This document shows, piece by piece, positions 32,418 to 41,930 of a stretch of 64,000 bases of DNA. Source of the DNA: an uncultured Pseudomonadota bacterium. GTDB lineage: Bacteria > Pseudomonadota > Gammaproteobacteria > Steroidobacterales > Steroidobacteraceae. Within the stretch, counting starts at the first letter, position 1. Each line of letters begins with the position of its first letter. The position numbers were made by a program, and so were the translations under genes. The notes beneath the pieces were generated by a model that did no database searches, was not told where the DNA came from, and was given only the letters and a program-made list of their open reading frames with translations. The stretch lies in assembly GCA_903884105.1 (NCBI GenBank), contig CAISDJ010000016.1:124001-188000 (forward strand). Direction: 5' to 3'.

Positions 32418-33755
32418 ATGATCAACTTCAAGAAGTCACTCGATCGACGCACGTTCCTGCAGGGCAGCGGCGTTGCGGTAGCCTTGCCCTTCCTCGGCGC
32501 GATGGTGCCCTCGCTGACGGCTCTCGCGCAGACCGCGGCCAACCGTCCCCGTCGCATCGGTTTCGTTTACGTGCCGAACGGCCAGGTCATGACCGACAAG
32601 GTTGATTTATGGACGCCCAAGAAGGTTGGCAATGATTTCGACCTGAGCTATGTCCTGGAGCCATTGGCAAAGCACAAGGACCGCCTGACGGTCGTGAGCG
32701 GCCTGCTTGGTGCAGACGGTTCCGGCCAGCACTCCGGCGCCTGCACGGCTTGGCTGACTGACTCGTTCCCAAAGAAGACCCAGGGCGTGGATGTCGAGGC
32801 TGGCATCTCGCTCGATCAGGTGCTTGCCAAGAAGATCGCGGGCAACACCGTGTTCCCGACCATGGAACTTGCGATCGAGGACACCACCAACCTCGTCGGT
32901 GCATGCGATACGGGCTACAGCTGCTCGTACATGAACACGATCTCGTGGGCTAACCCGAAGACCCCGCTCCCGATGCAGGTCAATCCTCGCGTCGTGTTCG
33001 AGATGATGTTTGGTGGCACGGGTACCGCTGAGCAGCGCCGCGCGCGCTTCCAGCAGAACCGCAGCATCCTCGATTCCGTGCTTGAGGAGACTCACCGGCT
33101 CGAGGCTCGCGTGGGCGCCCCTGACAAGGCACGTGTTGCTGATTATCTCGACAACATCCGTGAAGTCGAAAAGCGCATCCAGCGCGCGGAAGCCCGCACA
33201 GGCGACCTTGATGGTTCCGCGGTCGCTTCTCCTTCGGGCATTCCGGAGCAGTTCCCCGACCACGTGGAACTGATGTTCGACCTGCTGCATGTGGCCTACC
33301 AGACGGACCTGACGCGTGTTGCCACGTTCATGATGGCCCGCGAGCTTAGCTCCCTCGCGTACCCGCAGATCGGCATCCGCGAGCAGCACCACAGCATGTC
33401 CCACCATTCGAACAACCCGGAGTTCATGGAGAAGAAGGGCAAGATCGACCAGTACCATGTCAGCTTGTTCTCCAAGTTCATCGACAAGATGGCATCGACG
33501 CAGGATGGCGACGGCACGCTGCTCGACCACACGCTGCTGGTCTACGGCGCCGGCATGAGCAACAGCAACGAGCACCTCAAGAAGAGCCTGCCGTACGCGA
33601 TCGTCAGCGGCTTCGTGAAGGGCAACCGCCACATTCAGATCGACAAGACGAAGGATCGTCCGGTGGGCGACCTGCACCTCGACATCGCCCGCCACATGGG
33701 CGTCGAGCTCGATCGTTTTGGTCGCAGCGAGGGTGGGTCGGTCGGCCTGAGCTGA
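32418..33755 (+). CDS. DUF1552-family Tat-exported protein
   Basis: 445 aa with an apparent twin-arginine signal, SLDRRTFLQGSGVAVALPFL. The body carries DUF1552 blocks RIGFVYVPNGQ, LTVVSGLLGADGSGQHSGA, SISWANPKTPLP-like NTISWANPKTPLPMQVNPR, VLEETHRLEARV and QIGIREQHHSMSHHSN, ending DLHLDIARHMGV. It follows the DUF1592 gene after 64 bp. The conserved pair is common in Planctomycetes and some gammaproteobacteria; its reaction is not established. Confidence 0.92.
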   Translation: MINFKKSLDRRTFLQGSGVAVALPFLGAMVPSLTALAQTAANRPRRIGFVYVPNGQVMTDKVDLWTPKKVGNDFDLSYVLEPLAKHKDRLTVVSGLLGADGSGQHSGACTAWLTDSFPKKTQGVDVEAGISLDQVLAKKIAGNTVFPTMELAIEDTTNLVGACDTGYSCSYMNTISWANPKTPLPMQVNPRVVFEMMFGGTGTAEQRRARFQQNRSILDSVLEETHRLEARVGAPDKARVADYLDNIREVEKRIQRAEARTGDLDGSAVASPSGIPEQFPDHVELMFDLLHVAYQTDLTRVATFMMARELSSLAYPQIGIREQHHSMSHHSNNPEFMEKKGKIDQYHVSLFSKFIDKMASTQDGDGTLLDHTLLVYGAGMSNSNEHLKKSLPYAIVSGFVKGNRHIQIDKTKDRPVGDLHLDIARHMGVELDRFGRSEGGSVGLS

Positions 33756-33776
33756 TCGTCGGTATTTGATGTTCAG

Positions 33777-33807
33777 GGGCCGACTGCTACAACGCAGTCG
33801 GCCCTTT
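33777..33807 (+). terminator. Intrinsic terminator after the DUF1552 gene
   Basis: GGGCCGACTGC and GCAGTCGGCCC form an 11-bp perfect stem with a short loop, followed by TTTTC. It lies 21 bp after the DUF1552 stop, so the ankyrin gene is either on a separate transcript or reached by read-through. Confidence 0.88.
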
Positions 33808-33832
33808 TCAAGAATCTTCAAGGGGCATTCAG

Positions 33833-35407
33833 ATGCGTTCCACGCCAGTCGTACTCGCCGTACTTACCACCCTTTCGCTGGCACTTGCAGCGGCCACAGC
33901 CTCCGCGCAGTCGGCACCACCCGGGCCCTCTCTCGTTGCGGCCGTCAAGGCGCACGATGTCGCTGGCGCAAGTGCGCTGCTCAAGAAGGGCGCGAACGTG
34001 AATGCGACGGACCTTGATGGTACGACTCCCTTGATGACGGCCGTCCACGAACGCGATGGCGACATGATTCAGGCGTTGCTGAAGGCGGGTGCCGACGTCG
34101 ACGCGACCAACCGGTATGCCGCTACGGCACTCCACACAGCCGCCCGCAACGGCGACGCCCAGTCGGCGACGCTTCTGCTCAACGCAGGCGCCAATCCTGC
34201 CACGACCCTTCCTGAAGGCGAAACCGTGCTCATGGCGGCTGCGCGCACCGGCAACGTCGACCTGATCAAGGCGCTGCTTGCTGGCGGAAAGGGCAAAATG
34301 GGTGACGTAAACAAGGCTGACCCCAACTACAAGGAGGGCTGGAAAGGCCAGACCGCGCTGATGTGGGCTGCCGCGGAGGGCCAAGTGGGAGCGATCGACG
34401 CATTGATCGCCGGTGGCGCCAATCCGAATGAATTCTCTGCAGAGATTATCGTTCCCGAACCCAATCCGGATCGCCGCGCAAATGGTTTTGTTTACCCCAA
34501 GATTCCCAAGGGCCGCATGACCGCGCTGCACTTTGCCGCTCGCAATGGCCATCTTGATGCGGCGCAAGCCCTCATCAGGGGCAAGGCCGACCTCAACCTG
34601 GTCGATGCGAACGGCACCAACGCGCTGATCCTCTCGACGCTCAACGGCCACCCGGACGTCGCCGTAGCGCTGCTCGAAGCCGGTGCGGATCCGAAGATCG
34701 CCGACAAATATGGCCGTACCGTGTTGTTCAATGCGGTTGACATGAACACGCTGGATGCCAATGCACGGCCAGCCCCGAATGTGACCGGCAACAAGTCCTA
34801 TGTGGACGTAATTAAACTTGCCGTCGCCAAAGGCGCTGACGTTAACGCAACCCTTACTGAGAAGCTCCCGATTTGGGTTGCTCAGGGGGGCGCGCACAAT
34901 GATCTGCTGAGAGAGGGGGCCACAGCCTTCATCCGTGCCTCCATGTCCGCCGACCTTCCGGTTATGAATATCCTTCTGGCTGCAGGCGCGGATCCACTGA
35001 AGGCTACTGGTGCGGATGACCGCACGCCTGGCCGGCGGCTCGGTGAGATCACTGGCAAGACTACCCCGTTGATGGCAGCCGCCGGCGTGGGCTGGCGTGA
35101 ACAGATCAGCCGCGGTCGCGTCCCCGATGCGATCGAAGCGGTCAAGTTGCTCGTTGCCAAGGGAGGTAAGATCAACGAGGCGAATCAGGGCGGCGATACT
35201 GCCCTGACGGGTGCAGCGATGCGCAGTGAAGCCGCGCTGGTCGAGTTCCTGCTGAGCATCGGGGCAGATCCCAAGCACAAGAATGCTCGTGGGCTGACCG
35301 CACTGGACATCGCCAACGGCAACTCCGACTACAGCATCCTGCCGAATCCGCTCGTTGCGGACGCTCTGAAGAAGCACGCGCCGACCGCAAAGCTCAGCGC
35401 ACGTTGA
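33833..35407 (+). CDS. Secreted ankyrin-repeat protein
   Basis: 524 aa with a signal peptide ending ATASAQ. At least eight ankyrin-type repeats with TPLMTAVHERDGDMIQALL and TALHFAARNGHLDAAQALI consensus fill residues 35-250. A second group of repeats ends with GDTALTGAAMRSEAALVEFL. An insert of about 100 residues separates the two groups. Ankyrin stacks bind protein partners. Secreted ankyrin proteins commonly accompany DUF1592/DUF1552 genes, suggesting a scaffold or partner role. A damaged copy of its C-terminus follows. Confidence 0.9.
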   Translation: MRSTPVVLAVLTTLSLALAAATASAQSAPPGPSLVAAVKAHDVAGASALLKKGANVNATDLDGTTPLMTAVHERDGDMIQALLKAGADVDATNRYAATALHTAARNGDAQSATLLLNAGANPATTLPEGETVLMAAARTGNVDLIKALLAGGKGKMGDVNKADPNYKEGWKGQTALMWAAAEGQVGAIDALIAGGANPNEFSAEIIVPEPNPDRRANGFVYPKIPKGRMTALHFAARNGHLDAAQALIRGKADLNLVDANGTNALILSTLNGHPDVAVALLEAGADPKIADKYGRTVLFNAVDMNTLDANARPAPNVTGNKSYVDVIKLAVAKGADVNATLTEKLPIWVAQGGAHNDLLREGATAFIRASMSADLPVMNILLAAGADPLKATGADDRTPGRRLGEITGKTTPLMAAAGVGWREQISRGRVPDAIEAVKLLVAKGGKINEANQGGDTALTGAAMRSEAALVEFLLSIGADPKHKNARGLTALDIANGNSDYSILPNPLVADALKKHAPTAKLSAR

Positions 35408-35453
35408 AGTAGTGGGCTCAATGAACTTGAGCCACCTCTAGCGACGCAATCCA

Positions 35454-35486
35454 GGGCCAGCTGCGGAAACGCAGCTGGCCCTTTTT
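35454..35486 (+). terminator. Intrinsic terminator after the ankyrin gene
   Basis: GGGCCAGCTGCG and CGCAGCTGGCCC form a 12-bp perfect stem with a GAAA tetraloop, followed by TTTTT. It lies 47 bp downstream of the ankyrin stop. Confidence 0.92.
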
Positions 35487-35514
35487 CTATGGGGACATAT
35501 CAAGAGAAAATCAG

Positions 35515-35956
35515 ATGCGTACCGTGCCGTCCCGCCTCTCGACTCTCGTCGCGTCCTCGCCTGCCCATGCGAGTTCAGGCCTGCTCTTGCATGGAATCAG
35601 TGGATCAGTGAAGGCGCAGGATGGCGGCGGCAGGTGTGGGGTGGCGAGAAGAGATCAGCCGCGGGCGCGTTCCCGATGCGCTCGAAGCACTCAAGCTGCT
35701 CCTTTCGCAGGAGGCGGATATCAATCAGGCAAACAACGCAGGCAATACTCCGTTGATAGGCGCTGCAATCCACGGTGAGCCCGCCTTGGTCGAGTTCCTG
35801 CTGCAGCATGGGGCCAATCCGAATGCCAAGAACGGCATTGGACTGGCAGTGATGGATGTGGCCATGAGTAACTCGGACATTAGTATGCTGCCGAATCCGC
35901 TGGTCGCTGCAGTGTTGAACAGGCACAAGGCACCGGCAAAGCTCAGCACACGCTGA
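35515..35956 (+). pseudogene. Collapsed second copy of the secreted ankyrin gene
   Basis: ATG 35515 opens a short signal-like start (MRTVPSRLSTLVASSPAHAS). From about 35621 another frame gives a 110-residue homologue of the upstream protein's C-terminus: AGVGWREEISRGRVPDALEA, a TPLIGAAIHGEPALVEFLLQ-type repeat, then SMLPNPLVAAVLNRHKAPAK. About 1.15 kb found in the intact copy is missing, and the two ends lie in different frames. A tandem duplication followed by internal deletion explains this. A free-standing 111-aa product from ATG 35621 is possible but unlikely. Confidence 0.85.
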
Positions 35957-35982
35957 CCTGCTCGCTGCCGGGTTGAACGACC

Positions 35983-36022
35983 AAAAAAAGGCCGGGCTCG
36001 TGAGTCACGAGCCCGGCCTTTT
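35983..36022 (+). terminator. Bidirectional intrinsic terminator
   Basis: AAAAGGCCGGGCTCGTGA and TCACGAGCCCGGCCTTTT form an 18-bp perfect stem around a single G, with an A-run on the left and T-run on the right. It can stop both the ankyrin-remnant transcript and the minus-strand gene at 36053-36259. Confidence 0.93.
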
Positions 36023-36052
36023 GCATTTACCACGTCCGACGGGACCGCTTCT

Positions 36053-36259
36053 TCAGCTACGAACCCAAGTGTACTTGGCAACTTCGCTGCCATTGGCGTC
36101 CCGGACCAGAATCTCGTTCCCTGTGCGCTCCACCTTGTGTCCTTGCGATTGATGTCGCTGGATAAAGTCCTTCAGGATCGCGAGTGCCTCGGCCTCGGTC
36201 TCGTACCACCGAGCCAGCATCGTTCCGCTCTTGGGTTCGCATTTGATCTGGACGCTCAT
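36053..36259 (-). CDS. Small hypothetical protein
   Basis: 68 aa from ATG 36259 (MSVQIKCEPKSG). Compact alternating pattern: TMLARWYETEAEALAILKDF then HKVERTGNEILVRDANGSEV. It looks like a small cytosolic alpha/beta protein. A 16-residue longer start at 36307 is possible. No family recognised. It ends before a bidirectional terminator. Confidence 0.6.
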   Translation of the reverse strand: MSVQIKCEPKSGTMLARWYETEAEALAILKDFIQRHQSQGHKVERTGNEILVRDANGSEVAKYTWVRS

Positions 36260-36361
36260 GATGGAAGGAATATACATGGCGCACCGCCCGAGTACGTGCA
36301 GAGCCACTCAAGCTGAGCGAAAACTTGGACTTTGCTTTCCCAGTACCGTGAACGCCATCAC

Positions 36362-37536
36362 ATGAACGTAGTCTTCACCGCCTCGGTCAGGGGTCGGGCC
36401 CGCCTGCAGCACCTGGGCGGACAGATTTCGCTGTCCGGAACGCATGCGCCCGTCAGCATCGAGCGTGATGCGAACGGTGTGCCGACCCTACGGGCAGCAA
36501 ACCGCCGGGATCTTGCGAAAGCAACCGGCTATGTTCACTGACAAGACCGGCTCCTCCAGATGGATCTGCAGCGCAGACTGTCCGCCGGCGAGCTTTCTGA
36601 ATTACTCGGCTCCGCGACCTTGCCCACTGACCTGAGTCTGCGAAGGCACCAGATCTCGCGGGTTGCCGAGCAGGTCCTCGATCAGGCGACGGCGACTGAG
36701 CGCGACTTGCTCGACGCGTATGCCGAAGGCGTGAACATGGCACTCAAGGATCTAGGTGCCAGACCCTGGGAGTACTTGCCACTCGGGGCCACCCCAGGAG
36801 CGCTGGAAAGCGCGCGACTCGCTGCTCGTCGCCTTTGCGATGTATATCGACCTCAACGATACGACCGGGGAACGCGAGTTGGCGAACGCCGCCATCCGGG
36901 CCGCACTTCCTGAGGAGCTCTTCCCCGTTCTCTTCCCGCTTGGATCGGAATGGGATGCGCCCGTCGACGGTGGCACATGGCGAGCCCCGCCGCTGCCGGG
37001 CGCGGCAGTGCTTAACCTCCGGCAAGGACAGGCGAGAGTGGCGCACCCACGCTCCCATCCATCACCGAGCGCATGGGAGATGTGGCGCTCGGTAGCAACA
37101 GATGGGCGGTGGCCGGAACGTTGACGGAGGAAGGCTGAGCACTCCTTGCCAACGACATGTACCTGGGCTTGCAGGTGCCCACCATCTGGTACAGAGCCAG
37201 GCTCGTCGTGGTCGGCGAAGGTGCAGAGCCCCAGGACCTGATCGGTGTCACCCTTCCAGGGCTGCCGATCCTGGTTGCAGGCAGCAACACGCACGTGGCG
37301 TGGGGCTTCACCAATACCCGTGGCGACTGGAACGATCTCGTCGCGGTCAACGTCGATCCGGAAGACGCCACCCGCTACCTTACGGCGTAGGGCCCGAAGT
37401 ACTTCGAGAAGGACGACGAGATCATCCGGGTTCGCGGCCAAGGCGAAGCAACGCTGACAATCACCCGCACGCAATGAGGGCCTGTGGTCGCCATGGACGC
37501 AACAGGAACCCCGCTCGTGCTCGCGTGGACTGCGTC
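36362..37536 (+). pseudogene. Penicillin acylase (Ntn hydrolase) family gene, multiply frameshifted and truncated
   Basis: Successive frames give the family in order. First come GHAPVSIERDANGVPTL-like and DRFFQMDLQRR-like blocks, then LLDAYAEGVNMALKDLGARP. ERELANAAIRAALPEELF follows, then the autoprocessing region GSNRWAVAG with the nucleophile Ser. IWYRARLVV, LPGLPILVAGSNTHVAWGFT and GPVVA complete the series. At least two frame changes and three in-frame stops (37136-37138, 37388-37390, 37475-37477) interrupt it, and about half the usual 750-800 residues is missing at the 3' end. Dead gene. Confidence 0.88.
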
Positions 37537-37611
37537 CGGGTGGGTTGTCACGGGCTACCTGGAACCACGTAAACTGCCGGCCACCGTTCCGGTACGTCCC
37601 TTCCAGAAATC

Positions 37612-38223
37612 ATGTTCAAGCAACTCGCCCCCGTCACGCGGACCCTGATCATCGCGAATGTCCTGGTCTACGTTCTGCAGAACGTCCTCGGCAGCCAGAT
37701 GGTCTTGAATTTCGCGTTGTGGCCGCTGGATCCGGGGCTATTTGCAGATGCGCCTGCGTTCCAGGTCTGGCAGCTTGTTTCCTATGCCTTCCTGCACGAC
37801 ACAAGCAACCTGGCGCACATCTTCTTCAACATGTTCGCGCTGTACATGTTCGGATCGGAAATCGAGCGCCTGCTCGGCCCGAGGCGGTACATCGTCTATT
37901 ACGTTGTCTGCGTCGTCGGTGCGGCAGTGGCGCAGCTGCTCGTCATGCATTGGAGGGGGGGAGATCCTTACCCCACGGTCGGCGCCTCAGGCGGAGTGTT
38001 CGGGCTGTTGCTCGCCTTCGGCATGGCATATCCCCACCGGCGCCTCATGCTGCTGTTCCCGCCGATCCCGATGCCAGCGTGGTTGTTCGTCACGCTGTAT
38101 GGCGTCCTCGAGCTCGTCCTCGGCGTGACGGGCACCCAGCAGGGTGTCGCCCATTTCGCCCATCTGGGCGGCATGGCCGCCGGATTCGTCCTGCTCCAGA
38201 TCTGGCGCCGACGCCGTCGTTGA
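37612..38223 (+). CDS. Rhomboid-family intramembrane serine protease
   Basis: 203-aa protein with six predicted membrane helices. Catalytic Ser126 lies in GASGGVFG and His184 in HFAHLGGMAAG. The conserved WQLVSYAFLHDTSNLAHIFFN loop (HxxxxHxxxN-like) and YIVYYVVCVVGAAVAQLL are also present. The length and layout match the GlpG-like core without N-terminal cytosolic domain. It sits just after the penicillin-acylase pseudogene and stands alone. Substrates unknown. Confidence 0.92.
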   Translation: MFKQLAPVTRTLIIANVLVYVLQNVLGSQMVLNFALWPLDPGLFADAPAFQVWQLVSYAFLHDTSNLAHIFFNMFALYMFGSEIERLLGPRRYIVYYVVCVVGAAVAQLLVMHWRGGDPYPTVGASGGVFGLLLAFGMAYPHRRLMLLFPPIPMPAWLFVTLYGVLELVLGVTGTQQGVAHFAHLGGMAAGFVLLQIWRRRRR

Positions 38224-38306
38224 TCCCGCAGTGCTGCGGCCGGTCAACCGGCGGGACACTGGCACGTTGTACCTCCCTGAAGAATCACTGCTGACCGGGA
38301 GGTCCG

Positions 38307-40184
38307 ATGCAAGCCATTATGTCATTCAGAGCCGTCGTCACCGGCGCGCTAGCCGCGCTGATGCTCACGGCCTGCGGTGGAGGAGCGGGGTCGTCTGGCG
38401 TGGCCGCCAGCGGGGCGCCGGGTGTCGGGTCCAGCTGTACCTCGGGCGCCAGTTGCGGCAGCGTGTATGTCGCCGTCACAGACGCGGACGGAGATTTCCT
38501 CAGCTATACGGTCGATGTCCTGTCCCTGTCGCTCGAACGGTCGGACGGGACGACAGTTCAGGCTCTTCCTGTCAGCACTCGAGTTGATTTTTCGCAGTAT
38601 GTGGACTTGAGCGAGTTCCTGACGGCCGCCACCGTGCCGGTGGGGAGCTATGTCGCGGGGACGCTGCGGCTCGACTACACGAATGCGGATATCAGCGTCG
38701 AGCTGAATGGGGAGCCTCAACCTGCGCGTGCGGTTGACGCCAGCGGTAATGCGCTTGGCATTCGTGATGTACGCGTAGTGCTCGATAACCGGGGCCGGCT
38801 CGTGGTGACGCCGGGTCGTCCCGCGCTGCTCACGCTGGACTTCGACCTGACCGCATCGAATAGCGTCAATCTCACGACCACACCCATTTCCGTCACGGCA
38901 ACGCCGGCGCTGGTGGCGTCGATTGCTCCGGTCGATGAGAAAGAGCTGCGCTTGCGGGGCCCGCTCGTGAGCGTTGATGCGACGGCAAGCAGCTATGTGG
39001 CAGATGTCAGGCCCTTCAACCACCCGACGGCGCGTCTCGGGCAGGTCACGATCCATACTGATGCGACGACCGCATTCGAGGTGAACGGCCAGACGTACAC
39101 GGGTGCGCCCGGATTGGCTGCGCTGGCTGCGGCGGGCACGGGTACATCAACCATTGCCTTTGGCACGCTCACGACGACGGACCGTCGCTTCGATGCGGCG
39201 ATCGTCCACGCGGGCAGCAGCGTTCCCGGACTGTCGCAAGACGTTGTCTCCGGCAGCATCCTGTCGCGGTCCGGCAATGAACTCATCGTCAGGGGCGGCA
39301 CGCTCGTGACCCCGAGCATCACGACGGATGGATCGCAATTTGTCCGTGAAGCCATCAAGGTGCGCATCGGCGCAGGCACTCGCATCTTCAAGGACGGTTC
39401 GCGGCCCGAACTGCTTGGCCTTGAGGCGTTGTCGGTGGGCCAGCGTATCCAGGCGTTCGGGTCAGTGGCGACTGAGAACGGTCAGCGAGTCCTCGACGCA
39501 ACCCAGGGGCGGGTCCGCATGCATCTCACGCACTTGCTTGGTACGGTTGGCACCACGGTTCCTGGCCAGCTCACGATGCGGCTGGGTGCGATCGATGGCC
39601 GCGAAATCAGTGCGTTCAACTTTGCGGGTACGGGCGTGACCGGCGCGGTGGATGCCGACCCGGTTGCCTATGAAGTGGCGACTGGCGTGCTGCCCCTGAA
39701 TACGCTGGCGGCGGGCGATCCCGTGCGGGTCTTAGGCTTCGTGGGGCCTTTCGGCGTCGCTCCCCCGGACTTTGCGGGCCGTACGGTGGCGGACTACTCC
39801 GAAGTGCGATCAGTACTCGCGATTGGCTGGGCGGCGACCGGTACGACTGCGCCCTTCCTCAGTCTCGGCAGCGACGGACTGCTCCTTGATCTCACCAATC
39901 CTGCCATCGGTTCGCGCCACACGTTGCGGGTCGGCCCGTTGGTAAGGAACCTGCTCGCGCTGCCCGCCGCGCCCCGCCTCGTGCCTGCAACCGGGGTGAG
40001 GACCAGTTTCGTGGTCGTTGCCCAGGGGGCAAGCCGAACCTATGAGGATTTCGCCGAGTTCGCGGCTGACCTCGGCTTGCGGCTGAACGGTGCGACGCGC
40101 CTCCGGGGTCTGAGCGCGACGGGACAATATGCAGTGGGACTCAACCAGTTCACTGCACAGACGGTTGTGGTGATCTTCGACTGA
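38307..40184 (+). CDS. Large lipoprotein with DUF4382-like N-terminus and repeated beta domains
   Basis: 625 aa. The lipobox LMLTAC precedes a GGGAGSSG linker, so it is a lipoprotein. The first domain (VYVAVTDADGDFLSYTVDVL, LSLERSDGTTVQALP) resembles DUF4382, a calcium-binding-like beta fold. The remaining 400 residues show repeated short beta units with DPVRVLGFV- and GQRIQAFGSV-type strands, like DUF5666. A surface or periplasmic beta-rich protein of unknown role, possibly secreted to the outer membrane. A terminator follows. Confidence 0.78.
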   Translation: MQAIMSFRAVVTGALAALMLTACGGGAGSSGVAASGAPGVGSSCTSGASCGSVYVAVTDADGDFLSYTVDVLSLSLERSDGTTVQALPVSTRVDFSQYVDLSEFLTAATVPVGSYVAGTLRLDYTNADISVELNGEPQPARAVDASGNALGIRDVRVVLDNRGRLVVTPGRPALLTLDFDLTASNSVNLTTTPISVTATPALVASIAPVDEKELRLRGPLVSVDATASSYVADVRPFNHPTARLGQVTIHTDATTAFEVNGQTYTGAPGLAALAAAGTGTSTIAFGTLTTTDRRFDAAIVHAGSSVPGLSQDVVSGSILSRSGNELIVRGGTLVTPSITTDGSQFVREAIKVRIGAGTRIFKDGSRPELLGLEALSVGQRIQAFGSVATENGQRVLDATQGRVRMHLTHLLGTVGTTVPGQLTMRLGAIDGREISAFNFAGTGVTGAVDADPVAYEVATGVLPLNTLAAGDPVRVLGFVGPFGVAPPDFAGRTVADYSEVRSVLAIGWAATGTTAPFLSLGSDGLLLDLTNPAIGSRHTLRVGPLVRNLLALPAAPRLVPATGVRTSFVVVAQGASRTYEDFAEFAADLGLRLNGATRLRGLSATGQYAVGLNQFTAQTVVVIFD

Positions 40185-40219
40185 GGCACTTTCCGGCTTG
40201 ATGCAGCGGCCTGTACCCG

Positions 40220-40249
40220 AGGCCCCACGCCGTGAGGTGTGGGGCCTTT
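40220..40249 (+). terminator. Intrinsic terminator after the DUF4382-like gene
   Basis: AGGCCCCAC (40220-40228) and GTGGGGCCT (40239-40247) form a 9-bp stem with a 10-nt loop, then TTTC. It lies 35 bp after the stop and 18 bp before rarD. Confidence 0.8.
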
Positions 40250-40267
40250 CGCACAAAAAGTGCGATC

Positions 40268-41206
40268 ATGGCGCCCATGGATTCCTCTGGCCCCACCACG
40301 CTTGACCGGGACGCCGTGGCCGCCCGCGAGCATCGCAACGGCTTCATCGCGGCGGTGGTCGCTCATGGCATCTGGGGTCTGCTGCCGCTCTACTTGCGCC
40401 TGTTATCGAATGTTCCTGCTCTGCAGATCATGGTCCACCGCCTCGTGTGGTGTTGCATCGTGGTAGTGACCTGGTTGTTGGTCCGAGGTGGGTTAGCACC
40501 GGTCCGGGCTGCGCTTCGCGATCCAACGACACGCTTGCGGCTTGCGGCGTCTGCCGCTCTCATCAGCATCAACTGGCTGGGATTTACGTGGGCCGTCAAC
40601 AACGGCCATGTCGTGGAAGTCAGCCTCGGATACTTCATCAATCCGCTGCTCAATGTTGCGATCGGAGTGGCTTTCCTCGGCGAGAAGCTGACACCGGCGC
40701 GCTGGTTTGCGGTGCTGCTGGCGGCGGTGGGCGTGGCTTACCTGACTGTAATGCAAGGGAGGTTTCCATCGCTTGCACTGGTGGTCGGGATGTCGTTCGC
40801 CATTTATGGCCTCATTCGCAAGGTCATTCCCGTTGAGGCCATCGCTGGCCTTGCGGCGGAAACATTGCTGCTGATGCCGCTCGGAATTGCCTACCTCCTG
40901 TGGTGCGAGTGGGCCGGCACGGGTGTGTTGGGAAACGGGCAGTGGTCGAGCTTGTGGCTGCTGGCCGCGAGCGGACTCATCACTGCTGTGCCGCTCGGCC
41001 TGTTTTCATACGGTGCGCGCCGCATCCCCTACTCGACGATCGGCCTGATCCAGTACCTCGGGCCGTCGATCCAGATCGTGCTCGGGATCTTCGTCTTTCG
41101 CGAGGCGTTCAGCCACGTCCAAGCCGTCAGCTACGGACTGATCTGGATTGCGCTCGCGCTCTACGCGACAGACGGCCTGCGGCGCTCGCGCGCCGCAGCA
41201 CCATGA
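40268..41206 (+). CDS. rarD: EamA-family transporter RarD
   Basis: 312-aa, ten-helix DMT-superfamily permease. RarD signatures are GIWGLLPLYLRLLSNVPALQ, IMVHRLVWC, INWLGFTWAVNNGHVVEVSL, GYFINPLLNVAIGV and PYSTIGLIQYLGPSIQ. The substrate of RarD proteins is uncertain (chloramphenicol resistance was the original phenotype). ATG 40268 is chosen; 40277 is possible. It converges with a dienelactone-hydrolase-like gene, 7 bp away. Confidence 0.9.
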   Translation: MAPMDSSGPTTLDRDAVAAREHRNGFIAAVVAHGIWGLLPLYLRLLSNVPALQIMVHRLVWCCIVVVTWLLVRGGLAPVRAALRDPTTRLRLAASAALISINWLGFTWAVNNGHVVEVSLGYFINPLLNVAIGVAFLGEKLTPARWFAVLLAAVGVAYLTVMQGRFPSLALVVGMSFAIYGLIRKVIPVEAIAGLAAETLLLMPLGIAYLLWCEWAGTGVLGNGQWSSLWLLAASGLITAVPLGLFSYGARRIPYSTIGLIQYLGPSIQIVLGIFVFREAFSHVQAVSYGLIWIALALYATDGLRRSRAAAP

Positions 41207-41213
41207 TCATCAG

Positions 41214-41930
41214 CTAACGCAGCACTTCCTCGAGGAAGTTGAGCAGCGACTTCCAGGACCGTCGGTCGGCCGCCGCGTTGTACACCGTGCCGAATGCGGG
41301 ATTATCGGCTTCCGGATTGGTGAAGGCATGCACCGTGCCGCCATAGTTGTGCAGCTGCCAGTCCGCACCTGCCGCAGACAGTTCCTTGCCGATCGCGACG
41401 ACGGCTTCTGTGGGCGCCATGGGATCGTCATTGCCGTGCAGGATCAGCACTTTTGACTTGATCTTGGTTGCCGGCAATCCGCTAGGGGACAGCAAGCCGT
41501 GGAAACTCACCACGCCGCGGACATCCGCGCCGCTGCGCGCGAGGTCGAGCACGCACAGGCCTCCGAAGCAGAAACCGAGCGCGGCCACGCGACGAGAGTC
41601 CACTTGCGGAAGGGCCTTCACGGTGCTGACAGCCGCCTGAATCCGGTTGGCAAGCTTCGCGCGGTCACCCATGAAGGGACCGATCAATGCCTGGCACTCC
41701 TCGGCGGTCGAGCCGCGCTTGCCCTTGCCGAACATGTCGAGAGCAAACGCGGCGTAGCCGTGCCATGCCAGCCGATGGGCCTTGCGCGAGGCAAACTCGT
41801 CACGGCCGTTCCAGGCGTGACTGATCAAGACAGCCGGCAGCGGTCCGGGCCGGGAATCGTCGTAACAAAGAATGCCTTCGAGGACGGTATCGCCGTCCTT
41901 GTATTCAATGACCTGCTCGCGAATTGCCAC
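41214..41930 (-). CDS. Dienelactone hydrolase family protein
   Basis: 238-aa alpha/beta hydrolase. The nucleophile elbow GFCFGG has Cys, as in dienelactone hydrolases, and NDDP and TVHAFT supply the Asp and His. HAWNGRDEFASRKAHRLA and FALDMFGKGKRG are family blocks. GTG 41930 is preferred because GGAGG lies 8 nt upstream; the longer frame is not conserved-looking. Substrate unknown. Transcribed toward rarD and away from the 42022-42717 gene in the same direction. Confidence 0.88.
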   Translation of the reverse strand: MAIREQVIEYKDGDTVLEGILCYDDSRPGPLPAVLISHAWNGRDEFASRKAHRLAWHGYAAFALDMFGKGKRGSTAEECQALIGPFMGDRAKLANRIQAAVSTVKALPQVDSRRVAALGFCFGGLCVLDLARSGADVRGVVSFHGLLSPSGLPATKIKSKVLILHGNDDPMAPTEAVVAIGKELSAAGADWQLHNYGGTVHAFTNPEADNPAFGTVYNAAADRRSWKSLLNFLEEVLR

